From contig NZ_JAUTAY010000001.1 in NCBI RefSeq assembly GCF_030818795.1, positions 806,001 through 870,000 on the forward strand: DNA of 64,000 nt, written 5' to 3'. The DNA comes from Microbacterium sp. SORGH_AS_0862. GTDB lineage: Bacteria; Actinomycetota; Actinomycetes; Actinomycetales; Microbacteriaceae. The number at the start of each line of letters is the position of its first letter. The stretch's first letter is position 1. The position numbers were made by a program, and so were the translations under genes. The notes below the pieces were generated by a model, which did not search any database, was not told the DNA's origin, and saw nothing but the letters and a program-made list of their open reading frames with translations. Shown one piece after another: positions 1 through 7,428 of this stretch.

Positions 1-2560
1 CCGGATCGATGACGTGCACCCGCGCCGGGCGCATCTCATCGGCGACGAACACGTAGCCGGTCGCGGGATCGATCGCGGAGCCGACCGGGCGGATCTCAGG
101 GTCACTGGCCTCAGCGGCGATCGCTCCCAGCGCCTTCGCGGTGTAGGGCTCGACCACCGGCTGGCTCGGCTCGGTCGGCTCGGTCGGCTCGGTCGGTTCC
201 GTCGGCTCGGTCGGTTCCGTCGGCTCGGTCGACTCATCCGGCATCCGGATGCTGACCGTCACGGCCTTCGGCTCGAGTTCCTCGCCCGGCGGGTTCAGAC
301 GAAAGTCACGGTTGCTCACGAACACCCGCTCCTTCTTCTCATCCACCGCGATCCCGTATCCGTCCTTTCCGTGCGCAGGCCCCTGCTTGTCGACGAGCAG
401 CGCGCCCGTCGCCAGGCTGTGCACGGAGAACCCGCCACGATCGGCGGCCGTGCCCGTGTAGCCGATGTAGAGCAGCCCATGCGCGCTGTCGATATCGAGC
501 TGGCGGGCGTTGGGGCGCACCTCCTGCTCCCACTTCTTGACGAAGCCGTCGGTCGCATCGAACGCCTGGATGCCCTTCTGCCCCGCGACATCGGTGAAGG
601 ACGTCGTGACGAGCCAGCCGGAGCCCGGGTCCGCCGCGACGTAGTACGCGTCCGCGGTCCCGTTGACCACACCGAGCGACACACCGGTCGATGCGCGGAA
701 GACCTCGACACCTCGAGCGGGAACAGCCGCATAGACGTAGTCGTTCACCGGGTCGATGTCGATCGAACGGTTCGACTCGATGATCGGATACGGGCCGCGC
801 TTGACCTGCCCGAAGTCGGCGTTCGCGATCGACACGACCACCCAGTTCCGGTTCTGCTGGCCCACATACAGCAACTGGTTCTGCTCGTCGATGCCCAGAT
901 CGCGCACGTTCTCCGGAACCGTGAACTCACGCAGCACCGCATCCGTGTCGGGATCGATCTCGAAGATCTTCCGACTGTTCTGATCCCCCAGATAGAGCAC
1001 ATCCCGCGACTGGTCGAACACGACACCGGCGGGCAGAGCCGCCGTATGCGCCCCTCCCACACTGTTTGGCATGACAGCGTCCAGCAGAGCAGTCTGCTCG
1101 TAGTCGAAGGTCCCCACCGGATCCGTGGGCTCCGTCGGCTCACCGGGACCGGGATCGGGGTTCGGGTTGCAGCCGAGGCACGGAGCAGGAGTGCCGGGAT
1201 CGATCTCCTGCGGGGCCACACCATCGACGACGAGCTTCGCACCTCCGCTCTTGGTGATCGTGAACCCGTCGAAGAACTCGCCGTCGGCGGTGCGGGACTC
1301 GAAGCGGAGCGTGCCACTGCTCACATCGATGAGCTGGTAGGTCTGCATGCCCGACTCCAGTCGACGCAGATGCCCGGCGTTCTCGTTCCAGTGGCGAGGG
1401 CCTGCGTCGTAGAACTTCGACCCGACGCTCGACGTGACGTACACCGGCCCGGTCGAACTCATCGTCGCATCGGCTCCGGCCGGCAGATTCTGCTCGTTGA
1501 CGAGCAGATTTCCCCTGCCGTAAGCGTGGTCATGCCCGGTCAGGACGAGATCCACGTTGTGGGACTCGAGGATCGGACCCCACGACTGACGGATACCGAG
1601 GTTGTTGCGTCCCTCATCGAGCGAGTACACGGGGTGATGGAAGTAGACCACGGTCCACTGGTTCGGGTTCTCGCTGAGCACACCCTCGAGCCACTCGCCC
1701 TGTACCCGGAGCCCCTCGGTGTCCGCGACATTGCTGTTGAGCGAGATGAAGCGCACACCCTGATGGTCGGTGTAGTAGACCGTACCGTCGAGTTGGTCGT
1801 ACAGCGCACCCTCGCCCTCCGGACCGTTGTCCGGGTAGGTGAGCATCGTGTCCCACTGCGGCGACAGCCCACCCTCGTACTCGTGGTTGCCGGGCGTCGT
1901 CAGCAGCTGCTGCGTTCCCAGGCCGTACGAGAACGCGTCGTACAGCTCGCCCCATTGCTCATCGGACGCGGCGTCGTTGACGAGATCGCCGACCTGCACC
2001 ACGAGGTCGGCGTTGGGCCGGTCGCGGAAGGCATTGCGGATGACGCGCGAGGCGTCCGCGCGGATGCCGTTCTGCACGTCACCGAGGTAGACGAACGAGA
2101 AGCGGTCGGCACCCGCGGATGCGGTCTGGAAGTCCTGCCACTCGCTGAAGTTCGTGCCGTCGCCGACCCGGTACTGGTACGCGACGCTGGGCTGCAGCCC
2201 CGAGATCGTGGCGGTGTGCACGACGTTCGTGTATCCGAGGTCGGCTGCCTGTTCGACTCGCTGTTGCGCGTTGAGCACCGTGACGCCGCTCGGATACGGG
2301 GTCGGGATGAGGTTGCGGTACTCGACGACGCCCTGTGTCACGGCGGTCGAGGACCGCCACGACACGACCTGCTGCGTGGTGGGGTCGGCACCCGGAACCA
2401 GCGTGATGCGATCGGGCACCCGCGAGGGGGCGTAGTGCGCCGCGGCGGACACGGTGGCCGCTGTGGCGGGGGCGGCCGCAGCCACCACTCCGCCGGTCGC
2501 GATCACACCGAACGCGAGACCGGCGGCGAGGACGCGCCCGGCAGTACGGAGGCGAGCCAT
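1..2560 (-). CDS. Secreted metallophosphoesterase with C-terminal beta-propeller-like region (3' end beyond window)
   Basis: Predicted exported phosphohydrolase of the purple-acid-phosphatase-like family, acting outside the membrane. The ATG at 2560 opens a signal peptide (MARLRTAGRVLAAGLAFGV... to about residue 35), then an N-terminal FN3-like domain and a calcineurin-type metallophosphatase domain with metal-ligand motifs LGDVQ (about 157), GDLVND (about 190), GNHEY (about 223), HHPVY (about 310) and GHDHAYGR (about 340). From about residue 500 the sequence resembles SMP-30/NHL beta-propeller repeats (for example VFDQSRDVLYLGDQNS), interrupted by a Glu-Pro-Thr tandem repeat. The frame is still open at base 1, so the C-terminus is missing. 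The start lies two bases after the stop of the upstream paralogue, so translation is probably coupled. The substrate is unknown; phosphomonoester or phosphodiester hydrolysis is inferred from family. Confidence 0.85.
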   Translation of the reverse strand, partial: MARLRTAGRVLAAGLAFGVIATGGVVAAAAPATAATVSAAAHYAPSRVPDRITLVPGADPTTQQVVSWRSSTAVTQGVVEYRNLIPTPYPSGVTVLNAQQRVEQAADLGYTNVVHTATISGLQPSVAYQYRVGDGTNFSEWQDFQTASAGADRFSFVYLGDVQNGIRADASRVIRNAFRDRPNADLVVQVGDLVNDAASDEQWGELYDAFSYGLGTQQLLTTPGNHEYEGGLSPQWDTMLTYPDNGPEGEGALYDQLDGTVYYTDHQGVRFISLNSNVADTEGLRVQGEWLEGVLSENPNQWTVVYFHHPVYSLDEGRNNLGIRQSWGPILESHNVDLVLTGHDHAYGRGNLLVNEQNLPAGADATMSSTGPVYVTSSVGSKFYDAGPRHWNENAGHLRRLESGMQTYQLIDVSSGTLRFESRTADGEFFDGFTITKSGGAKLVVDGVAPQEIDPGTPAPCLGCNPNPDPGPGEPTEPTDPVGTFDYEQTALLDAVMPNSVGGAHTAALPAGVVFDQSRDVLYLGDQNSRKIFEIDPDTDAVLREFTVPENVRDLGIDEQNQLLYVGQQNRNWVVVSIANADFGQVKRGPYPIIESNRSIDIDPVNDYVYAAVPARGVEVFRASTGVSLGVVNGTADAYYVAADPGSGWLVTTSFTDVAGQKGIQAFDATDGFVKKWEQEVRPNARQLDIDSAHGLLYIGYTGTAADRGGFSVHSLATGALLVDKQGPAHGKDGYGIAVDEKKERVFVSNRDFRLNPPGEELEPKAVTVSIRMPDESTEPTEPTEPTEPTEPTEPTEPSQPVVEPYTAKALGAIAAEASDPEIRPVGSAIDPATGYVFVADEMRPARVHVIDP
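162..231 (-). repeat. Short tandem repeat encoding (Glu-Pro-Thr)n linker
   Basis: A 9-bp unit (ctcggtcgg and variants) is repeated about seven times inside the first phosphoesterase gene. It encodes a TEPTEP linker near residues 776-800, between propeller-like modules. Such arrays are prone to length change by slippage. Confidence 0.8.
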
Positions 2561-2562
2561 GG

Positions 2563-4491
2563 TCAGGAGGCCTTTCGGTTGCGAAGAACGGTGCGTGCGA
2601 CGATCGCACCACCGCCGAGGGTGAGCGCACCGCCGAAGATCATCAGCGAGACCGGCAACGGCGCTCCCGTGGCGGCCAGGGCGCCGGCTTGCGCCGCGGA
2701 GGCGCCGACGGTCAACGGTGTGCGGGCGGTACGGCCGGACCCGGTGCCAACGAGAACGATCTCGTGCGCGCCCGCAGGGGTGCTCGCCGGGATCGTGACC
2801 GTCACGGCCACAGCTCCGTTGGCATCGGCCGTCGTACGAGCGAGCACGACCGGCGCCGAGTGCAGTTCGACAACCACCTCTTCGCCGGGCATGAAGCCGC
2901 TACCGGCGACCGTGAAGGAATCGCCCGGCATCGCTCGCGAGGCGCCGATCGTCACGGCGGGAGAGCCCCCCGTTTCGGGTATCGACGTTGAGGGCGAGGG
3001 CTCGGGTGAGACTGTGGACGAGGGGTCCGGGCTGGGCTCCGTCGACACCGAAGGCTCGGGGCTGGGCTCCGGGCTGGGCCCGACGGGCGCCTTGACGCCG
3101 TCGCGGCTCGAACCGGGACCACCGGGCCACGCGCCGTCGGTCGTGACGAGCTTCGCGCCGTCGGGCTCCTTGTCGATCGTGAACGCGTCGAACAACGCAC
3201 CGTCGACAGTGCGTGCCTCGACGTGCATGCGCCCGTCAGAGGTCACATCGACGGTCTGGTACATCTGCTGGTTGGTGGCCGCGATCCGACGGTGAGCGCC
3301 GTTCTGCGTCCAGTTGTTGTTGCCGTCGGGCGAGAGCCCGTAATCCTTGGGGCCGGCGACGGTCACCAGGTACACGGGGCCCGCGTTATCCGTGGCGGGG
3401 TCCGCGCCAGCGGGCAGGTTCTGCTCGTTGGAGACGAGGTTGCCACGCGCGTACGTGTGATCGTGCCCCTGCAGCACGAGATCGACGTCGTGCTTCTCGA
3501 GGATGGGCAGCCACGCGTCGCGGATGAGCGCATTGTCACGGTCTCCGCTGGCCGAGAACACGGGGTGGTGGAAGCTCACGACCGTCCAGGGCTGCGAATT
3601 CTCGGTCAGCACCGCGTCGAGCCACGCGGACTGCGTGCGCATGGCGTCCGCATCCTGCAGGTTGCTGTTGAGCGAAATGAAGCGCACGCCCTGGTAGTCC
3701 ACGTAGTAGACGGTCTCGGGGTGGGCTCCCACCTCGGGACCGTTCTCGGGGAACGAGAACTGCGCGGGCCAGTACTGCGAGAGATCGGGCCCCGGGTAGT
3801 ACTCGTGGTTGCCGGTCGTGGCGATGAGGTTCGTGTATTGGTTGACCAGCTCCCCGGCCTCATTCCACTCCCCCCATTCGGCGTCACTGGTCTCGGTGTC
3901 GACGAGATCGCCCAGGTGAACGGCGAGTTGCGCGTAGGGACGGGCCTCGAAGGCCGCGCGGAAGGCGCGCGAGGTGTACGCCTTGTTGTCGTTCTGCGCG
4001 TCGCCCTGCACGATGAAGCTGAAGTCGCCGACGGCGTCGTCCGCCGTGCGGAACTCGAACCACTCGCTCCAGGTCTCGCCGTCGCCCACGCGGTAGACGT
4101 ACGAGGTGTCTGCGGTGAGCCCCTCGATGGTCGCGGAGTGGAACACGACGGAGTAGCCCAGCTTGGTGTCGAACTCGGTGCGTGTCGAGGCGGCGAGCGA
4201 CTGAGCGCCCGAGACCAGGCTCGGCCCGCTCGGCGCCCACTGCACCTGCGGCTCGGTCACCTCGGTCCCGGTGCGCCAGGTCACCGACTGACTCGTCGCG
4301 GGGGTCGCCGTCGGAGTCAGCACGATCCGGTCCGGCATCGCGGAGGGACGATGCACGGATGCGGGATCGACCGCGGGCGGTGCCAGTCCGCCTCCGGCGG
4401 CGACGGCGACGCCGCCGCCGAAGGAACTGAGGCCCACGGCGACGGCGAGGCAGCCGGCCGTGAGCAGGACGGGTCGGGGAATTCGTGGCAC
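2563..4491 (-). CDS. Cell-wall-anchored metallophosphoesterase with LAATG sortase signal
   Basis: A paralogue of the gene just downstream, with the same layout: signal peptide (PVLLTAGCLAVAVGLSSFGG), FN3-like N-domain (TWRTGTEVTEPQVQW), then a calcineurin-like domain with QGDAQND (about 160), HLGDLVDTE, GNHEYY (about 223), HHPVF (about 310) and GHDHTYAR (about 340). It is followed by a Pro/Ser/Glu-rich linker, an IPT-like beta domain (GDSFTVAGSGFMPGEEV), and a C-terminal LAATG (about 605), hydrophobic segment and basic tail (RNRKAS). That tail is the LAxTG signal recognised by actinobacterial class E sortases. I chose the GTG at 4491 because GAGAGGTG sits about 8 bases upstream and the signal peptide follows directly; an ATG at 4716 would add an unlikely N-terminal extension. 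642 aa. Probably surface phosphate scavenging or nucleotide hydrolysis. Confidence 0.85.
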   Translation of the reverse strand: MPRIPRPVLLTAGCLAVAVGLSSFGGGVAVAAGGGLAPPAVDPASVHRPSAMPDRIVLTPTATPATSQSVTWRTGTEVTEPQVQWAPSGPSLVSGAQSLAASTRTEFDTKLGYSVVFHSATIEGLTADTSYVYRVGDGETWSEWFEFRTADDAVGDFSFIVQGDAQNDNKAYTSRAFRAAFEARPYAQLAVHLGDLVDTETSDAEWGEWNEAGELVNQYTNLIATTGNHEYYPGPDLSQYWPAQFSFPENGPEVGAHPETVYYVDYQGVRFISLNSNLQDADAMRTQSAWLDAVLTENSQPWTVVSFHHPVFSASGDRDNALIRDAWLPILEKHDVDLVLQGHDHTYARGNLVSNEQNLPAGADPATDNAGPVYLVTVAGPKDYGLSPDGNNNWTQNGAHRRIAATNQQMYQTVDVTSDGRMHVEARTVDGALFDAFTIDKEPDGAKLVTTDGAWPGGPGSSRDGVKAPVGPSPEPSPEPSVSTEPSPDPSSTVSPEPSPSTSIPETGGSPAVTIGASRAMPGDSFTVAGSGFMPGEEVVVELHSAPVVLARTTADANGAVAVTVTIPASTPAGAHEIVLVGTGSGRTARTPLTVGASAAQAGALAATGAPLPVSLMIFGGALTLGGGAIVARTVLRNRKAS

Positions 4492-4749
4492 GGGTGTGTC
4501 ACCTCTCGACGAGCCGGTTCGGGTGCCGGCATTGGTGCGCGCACGAAGCGCAGACCCGCGGAGGGTGCGGGCCCTCGCTGATTCTTCTGGGACGAGACGC
4601 GCGGGATCGGCGATGTCGAAGAGCATTCTCAGGCCGTTCACATACGGCTGAGTGTTTGTGCTCAGCAAGCACCGCTGCGTGACATGCAGCCCGCCGCACG
4701 GCAATGCCACGGCCACCCGCTGTTCACGCGAATGGCCGCATCCGGGGGC
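4492..4749. other. Intergenic region upstream of the phosphoesterase operon
   Basis: This gap holds the promoter region of the phosphoesterase pair (transcribed leftwards) and the end of the SURF1 gene. I see no clear -35/-10 pair or terminator. Two GTTCAC words occur on the + strand, but they are about 90 bp apart and do not form a phosphate-box array. Confidence 0.4.
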
Positions 4750-5571
4750 TCAGGCGTCGACGGTCTGGGCGTCAGCGAGCTCTTCGAGCTCCTTCTCCCA
4801 CGCATCCTTCGCGAGGCGGTACCAGAGGTAGAACGCGAAGCCGGCGAAGATCACCCATTCGGCGGCGTAGAAGATGTTGAGCCAGTTGACGGAGGATCCC
4901 GCATCCGGCGCCGGCGAATCGATGTCGGCGAGGCCGCCCATCGGGTCGTCCGCCACGACGAACTGCCGGTACACGTCGGTGTCGCCGATCTCCTGCCAGC
5001 GACTCAGCAACGCGGCGGGAGACATCCGCGTGATCTCCCACGGATCGCTCTTGGGCGGCGGCACAGGGCCCTCGTCGGCGACGATCCGCCCCGTGAGCGT
5101 GACGACCTCGTTCGGGTCGGTGCTCTTCGCCAGCGCGTCTGCGACCGCATCCGCGTCGTCCTGCGAGGCGGCCCAGCCCACAGCGACCGCCAGCGCCGCA
5201 TCCGGATCGACGGCGCGCAGGTGCGCGGTGACCCAGTACCCCTCCACGCCGCCGTTGTATCGCGAGGCGACGACGACGAAGTCGCTGGGCACGAGGGTGC
5301 CGCTGACCTCGACGCGCTGGCCGATGAGCGGATCGGTCAGGTACTCGCCGGGAACGGCGACGTCCTTGATCGGCATGACCTGCTCGGTCGCGCCCTCCTC
5401 CCGCGGAGCCGTATCGATCGCCCGGGCGAGCTGCCACTGCCCGAGCCACGCGAACACCGCCGCGACGGCGAGACACAGCACCAGCATCGCGATCCACCGG
5501 CCGCGCAGCATGACCTCGCGCAGGGTCGGCGGGAAGACCTCGGGAAGATCGTCGGATGCGGGGGCACTCAC
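4750..5571 (-). CDS. SURF1-family membrane protein (cytochrome oxidase assembly)
   Basis: SURF1 proteins assist cytochrome c oxidase assembly in the membrane. The protein has the family topology: an N-terminal transmembrane helix (MLVLCLAVAAVFAWLGQWQL), a large extracytoplasmic domain with QRVEVSGTLVPSDFVVVASR and the typical EGYWVTAHLR segment, and a C-terminal helix (WLNIFYAAEWVIFAGFAFY). The ending WYRLAKDAWEKELEELAD is the usual charged tail of actinobacterial members. The GTG at 5571 (273 aa) was chosen because the frame upstream of it overlaps the GuaB3 gene; an internal ATG before LRGRW is a possible later start. It lies 16 bp after the GuaB3 stop, so the two may share a transcript. 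Confidence 0.85.
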   Translation of the reverse strand: MSAPASDDLPEVFPPTLREVMLRGRWIAMLVLCLAVAAVFAWLGQWQLARAIDTAPREEGATEQVMPIKDVAVPGEYLTDPLIGQRVEVSGTLVPSDFVVVASRYNGGVEGYWVTAHLRAVDPDAALAVAVGWAASQDDADAVADALAKSTDPNEVVTLTGRIVADEGPVPPPKSDPWEITRMSPAALLSRWQEIGDTDVYRQFVVADDPMGGLADIDSPAPDAGSSVNWLNIFYAAEWVIFAGFAFYLWYRLAKDAWEKELEELADAQTVDA

Positions 5572-5587
5572 GATGGGACGGCCGGCC

Positions 5588-6709
5588 TCAGCGTCCGTAC
5601 GGGGCGACGACGACCTCGACCCGCTGGAACTCCTTGAGGTCGGAGTATCCCGTGGTGGCCATCGACTTGCGCAGCGCCCCGATGAGGTTCGCGGTACCGT
5701 CGGCGACCGGCGCGGGCCCGTAGAGCACCTCTTCGAGCGAGGCGACCTGGTCGACCTTGACGCGGTTGCCGCGCGGCAGCTTGGGGTGGTGCGCCTCGGG
5801 GCCCCAGTGGAAGCCCTGGCCCGGCGCATCCGTCGCCCGGGCGAGAGCGACGCCGAGCATGACGGCGTCGGCACCCATCGCGAGCGCCTTGACGATGTCT
5901 CCCGACGTGCCCACGCCGCCGTCGGCGATCACGTGGACGTAGCGGCCGCCGGACTCGTCCAGGTAGTCGCGGCGCGCGCCGGCGACGTCGGAGACCGCGG
6001 TGGCCATCGGAGCGTGGATGCCGAGCGTCGCGCGCGTGGTCGACGCCGCTCCCCCACCGAAGCCGACCAGCACCCCCGCCGCCCCCGTGCGCATGAGGTG
6101 CAGCGCGGCGGTGTACGTGGCCGCCCCGCCGACGATGACAGGCACGTCGAGGTCGTAGATGAACTTCTTGAGGTTCAGCGGCTGGTCCACGGACGAGACG
6201 TGCTCGGCCGAAACGGTCGTGCCGCGGATGACGAAGAGGTCGACGCCCGCGGCGACGACGGTCTCGTAGAGGTCCTGCGTGCGCTGCGGTGTCAGCGAGC
6301 CCGCCACCGTCACGCCCGCGGCGCGGATCTCCGCGAGGCGGTCGCGCACGAGCTCGGGCTTGATCGGCTCGGCGTACAGCTCCTGCATCCGGCGCGTCGC
6401 GTCGACGGCGGAGAGCGTCGCGATCTCGGCCAGCAGCGGCTCCGGGTCGTCGTAGCGCGTCCACAGACCCTCGAGATCCAGCACGCCCAGCCCGCCGAGC
6501 TGACCGAGCATGATCGCAGTGCGGGGGCTCACGACCGAGTCCATGGGAGCGCCGAGCACGGGGATGTCGAACGAGAAGGCGTCGATCGTCCACGAGGTCG
6601 AGACGTCCTCGGGGTTGCGCGTACGACGCGAGGGGACCACGGCGATGTCGTCGAAGGTGTATGCGCGCCGGGCCCGCTTGGCGCGGCCGATCTCGATGTC
6701 CATGCTCAC
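5588..6709 (-). CDS. guaB3: GuaB3-family IMP dehydrogenase-related protein
   Basis: TIM-barrel protein of the IMP dehydrogenase/GMP reductase superfamily, GuaB3 branch, common in actinobacteria beside guaB. It has no CBS pair (373 aa against 500 for GuaB here). It opens with a family-typical MDIEIGRAKRARRAYTFDDI and keeps the phosphate-binding loops (VHVIADGGVGTSGDIVKALAMGADAVMLG) and the C-terminal MATTGYSDLKEFQ motif. At the position of the catalytic loop, where GuaB has GPGSICTTR, it reads GFGGGAASTTR, so the nucleophilic cysteine is absent. Classical IMP dehydrogenase chemistry is therefore doubtful; a regulatory or different purine-nucleotide role is possible. The GTG at 6709 is placed 6 bases after TAGGCT, which supports a leaderless start two codons before MDIEIG. 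Confidence 0.85.
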   Translation of the reverse strand: MSMDIEIGRAKRARRAYTFDDIAVVPSRRTRNPEDVSTSWTIDAFSFDIPVLGAPMDSVVSPRTAIMLGQLGGLGVLDLEGLWTRYDDPEPLLAEIATLSAVDATRRMQELYAEPIKPELVRDRLAEIRAAGVTVAGSLTPQRTQDLYETVVAAGVDLFVIRGTTVSAEHVSSVDQPLNLKKFIYDLDVPVIVGGAATYTAALHLMRTGAAGVLVGFGGGAASTTRATLGIHAPMATAVSDVAGARRDYLDESGGRYVHVIADGGVGTSGDIVKALAMGADAVMLGVALARATDAPGQGFHWGPEAHHPKLPRGNRVKVDQVASLEEVLYGPAPVADGTANLIGALRKSMATTGYSDLKEFQRVEVVVAPYGR

Positions 6710-6715
6710 CCCACC

Positions 6716-6721
6716 AGCCTA
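6716..6721 (-). promoter_or_regulatory. -10 box of leaderless GuaB3 transcript
   Basis: TAGGCT on the minus strand ends 6 bases before the GTG at 6709, as expected if transcription starts at the start codon. No Shine-Dalgarno sequence is needed. Confidence 0.55.
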
Positions 6722-6737
6722 GCCGCCACTTCGGACC

Positions 6738-7349
6738 TCACCACGGCTCGTCCACCCGCGGGGCGAGGGCGAGCACGGTCGCCTTCTCTGTCGGGAAGCA
6801 CGCCGCGAACAGGTCGGTGATGCGCGGATCGGCGTCGGAGTCGTCGGCGAGTCGCAGGCCGATCATCGTGTTGATCATCATGCCCTGCGCCAGGAACCCC
6901 TGCGCACGATCGGCCGAAAAGCCCAGCTCGCGCAGGTACTCCCAGACACGGGCGAATCCGTCGCGTGCGCGGGGCCCGATAACAGGATGCGCGCCGAGGA
7001 GGAACGCGTGCGAGAGGCTCTGGTGGAGCCCGCGCACGTTCAGCAGGCCGACGTACTCGTGGCCCATCCTCGCCTCGATCTCGTCGTCGACTCCTGCATC
7101 GGCTGCGCGCGCGAAGGCCTCGAACAGCAGCCGGAGCGTCTCGTCCAGCGCGGCGAGGAAGAGCTGTTCCTTCGTGCCGAACAGTCGCACGACGTAGGGC
7201 TGGGACACGCCGGCCGCGCGAGCGATGTCATCCGTCGTCGTGCCGACGTACCCCTTGGCGCCGAACACGGCGATTGCCGCCGTGAGGATCAGCGCCCGGC
7301 GCTCGTCGGAGCTCAACCGCTTCTTGGACGACGTTGTTTCGGAAGCCAT
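6738..7349 (-). CDS. TetR-family repressor of the divergent efflux gene
   Basis: 203-aa transcriptional repressor. The N-terminal TetR helix-turn-helix is clear: RALILTAAIAVFGAKGYVGTTTDDIARAAGVSQPYVVRLFGTKEQLF (about residues 18-65, written here only as a landmark span: start RALILTAAI, end GTKEQLF). The C-terminal half is an all-helical ligand domain. It is divergent from a DHA2-type drug exporter, and the 79-bp intergenic region carries two near-identical palindromes, so it very likely represses that exporter and itself. The ATG at 7349 is 6 bases after TAACAT, and that -10 overlaps the first palindrome. Confidence 0.9.
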   Translation of the reverse strand: MASETTSSKKRLSSDERRALILTAAIAVFGAKGYVGTTTDDIARAAGVSQPYVVRLFGTKEQLFLAALDETLRLLFEAFARAADAGVDDEIEARMGHEYVGLLNVRGLHQSLSHAFLLGAHPVIGPRARDGFARVWEYLRELGFSADRAQGFLAQGMMINTMIGLRLADDSDADPRITDLFAACFPTEKATVLALAPRVDEPW

Positions 7350-7355
7350 GTTGAC

Positions 7356-7361
7356 ATGTTA
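7356..7361 (-). promoter_or_regulatory. -10 box of leaderless tetR transcript
   Basis: TAACAT on the minus strand, 6 bases before the ATG at 7349. It overlaps the left half of operator 1, consistent with autorepression. Confidence 0.5.
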
Positions 7362-7373
7362 TCAGTCGATAAC
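7358..7373. promoter_or_regulatory. TetR operator 1
   Basis: Perfect inverted repeat GTTATC-AGTC-GATAAC between the -35 and -10 of the exporter promoter. It matches operator 2 at 13 of 16 positions. Confidence 0.75.
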
Positions 7374-7391
7374 TAAAGTCGCCTGAGCTTA

Positions 7392-7407
7392 GTAATCATT
7401 CGATTAC
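7392..7407. promoter_or_regulatory. TetR operator 2
   Basis: Perfect inverted repeat GTAATC-ATTC-GATTAC, 34 bp centre to centre from operator 1 (about three helical turns). It lies in the 5' leader of the exporter, just before its ribosome-binding site. Confidence 0.75.
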
Positions 7408-7428
7408 AAAACGAAAGGACGACTTCTC

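Larger units (their letters stand above)
7351..7379 (+). promoter_or_regulatory. Promoter of MFS exporter with operator in spacer
   Basis: TTGACA (7351-7356) is followed by exactly 17 bases and TAAAGT (7374-7379). The palindrome GTTATCAGTCGATAAC (7358-7373) fills the spacer, so a bound TetR dimer would exclude RNA polymerase. Confidence 0.75.

Noticed and set aside
14..3295. A 1093-codon open frame on the + strand
   Set aside because: It is antisense to the two phosphoesterase genes, is Arg/Asp/Val-rich low-complexity sequence and shows no family motifs; a product of GC-rich codon bias.
4640..4735. Possible phosphate (PHO) box upstream of the phosphoesterases
   Set aside because: Two GTTCAC words occur but about 90 bp apart, without the 11-bp direct-repeat array.
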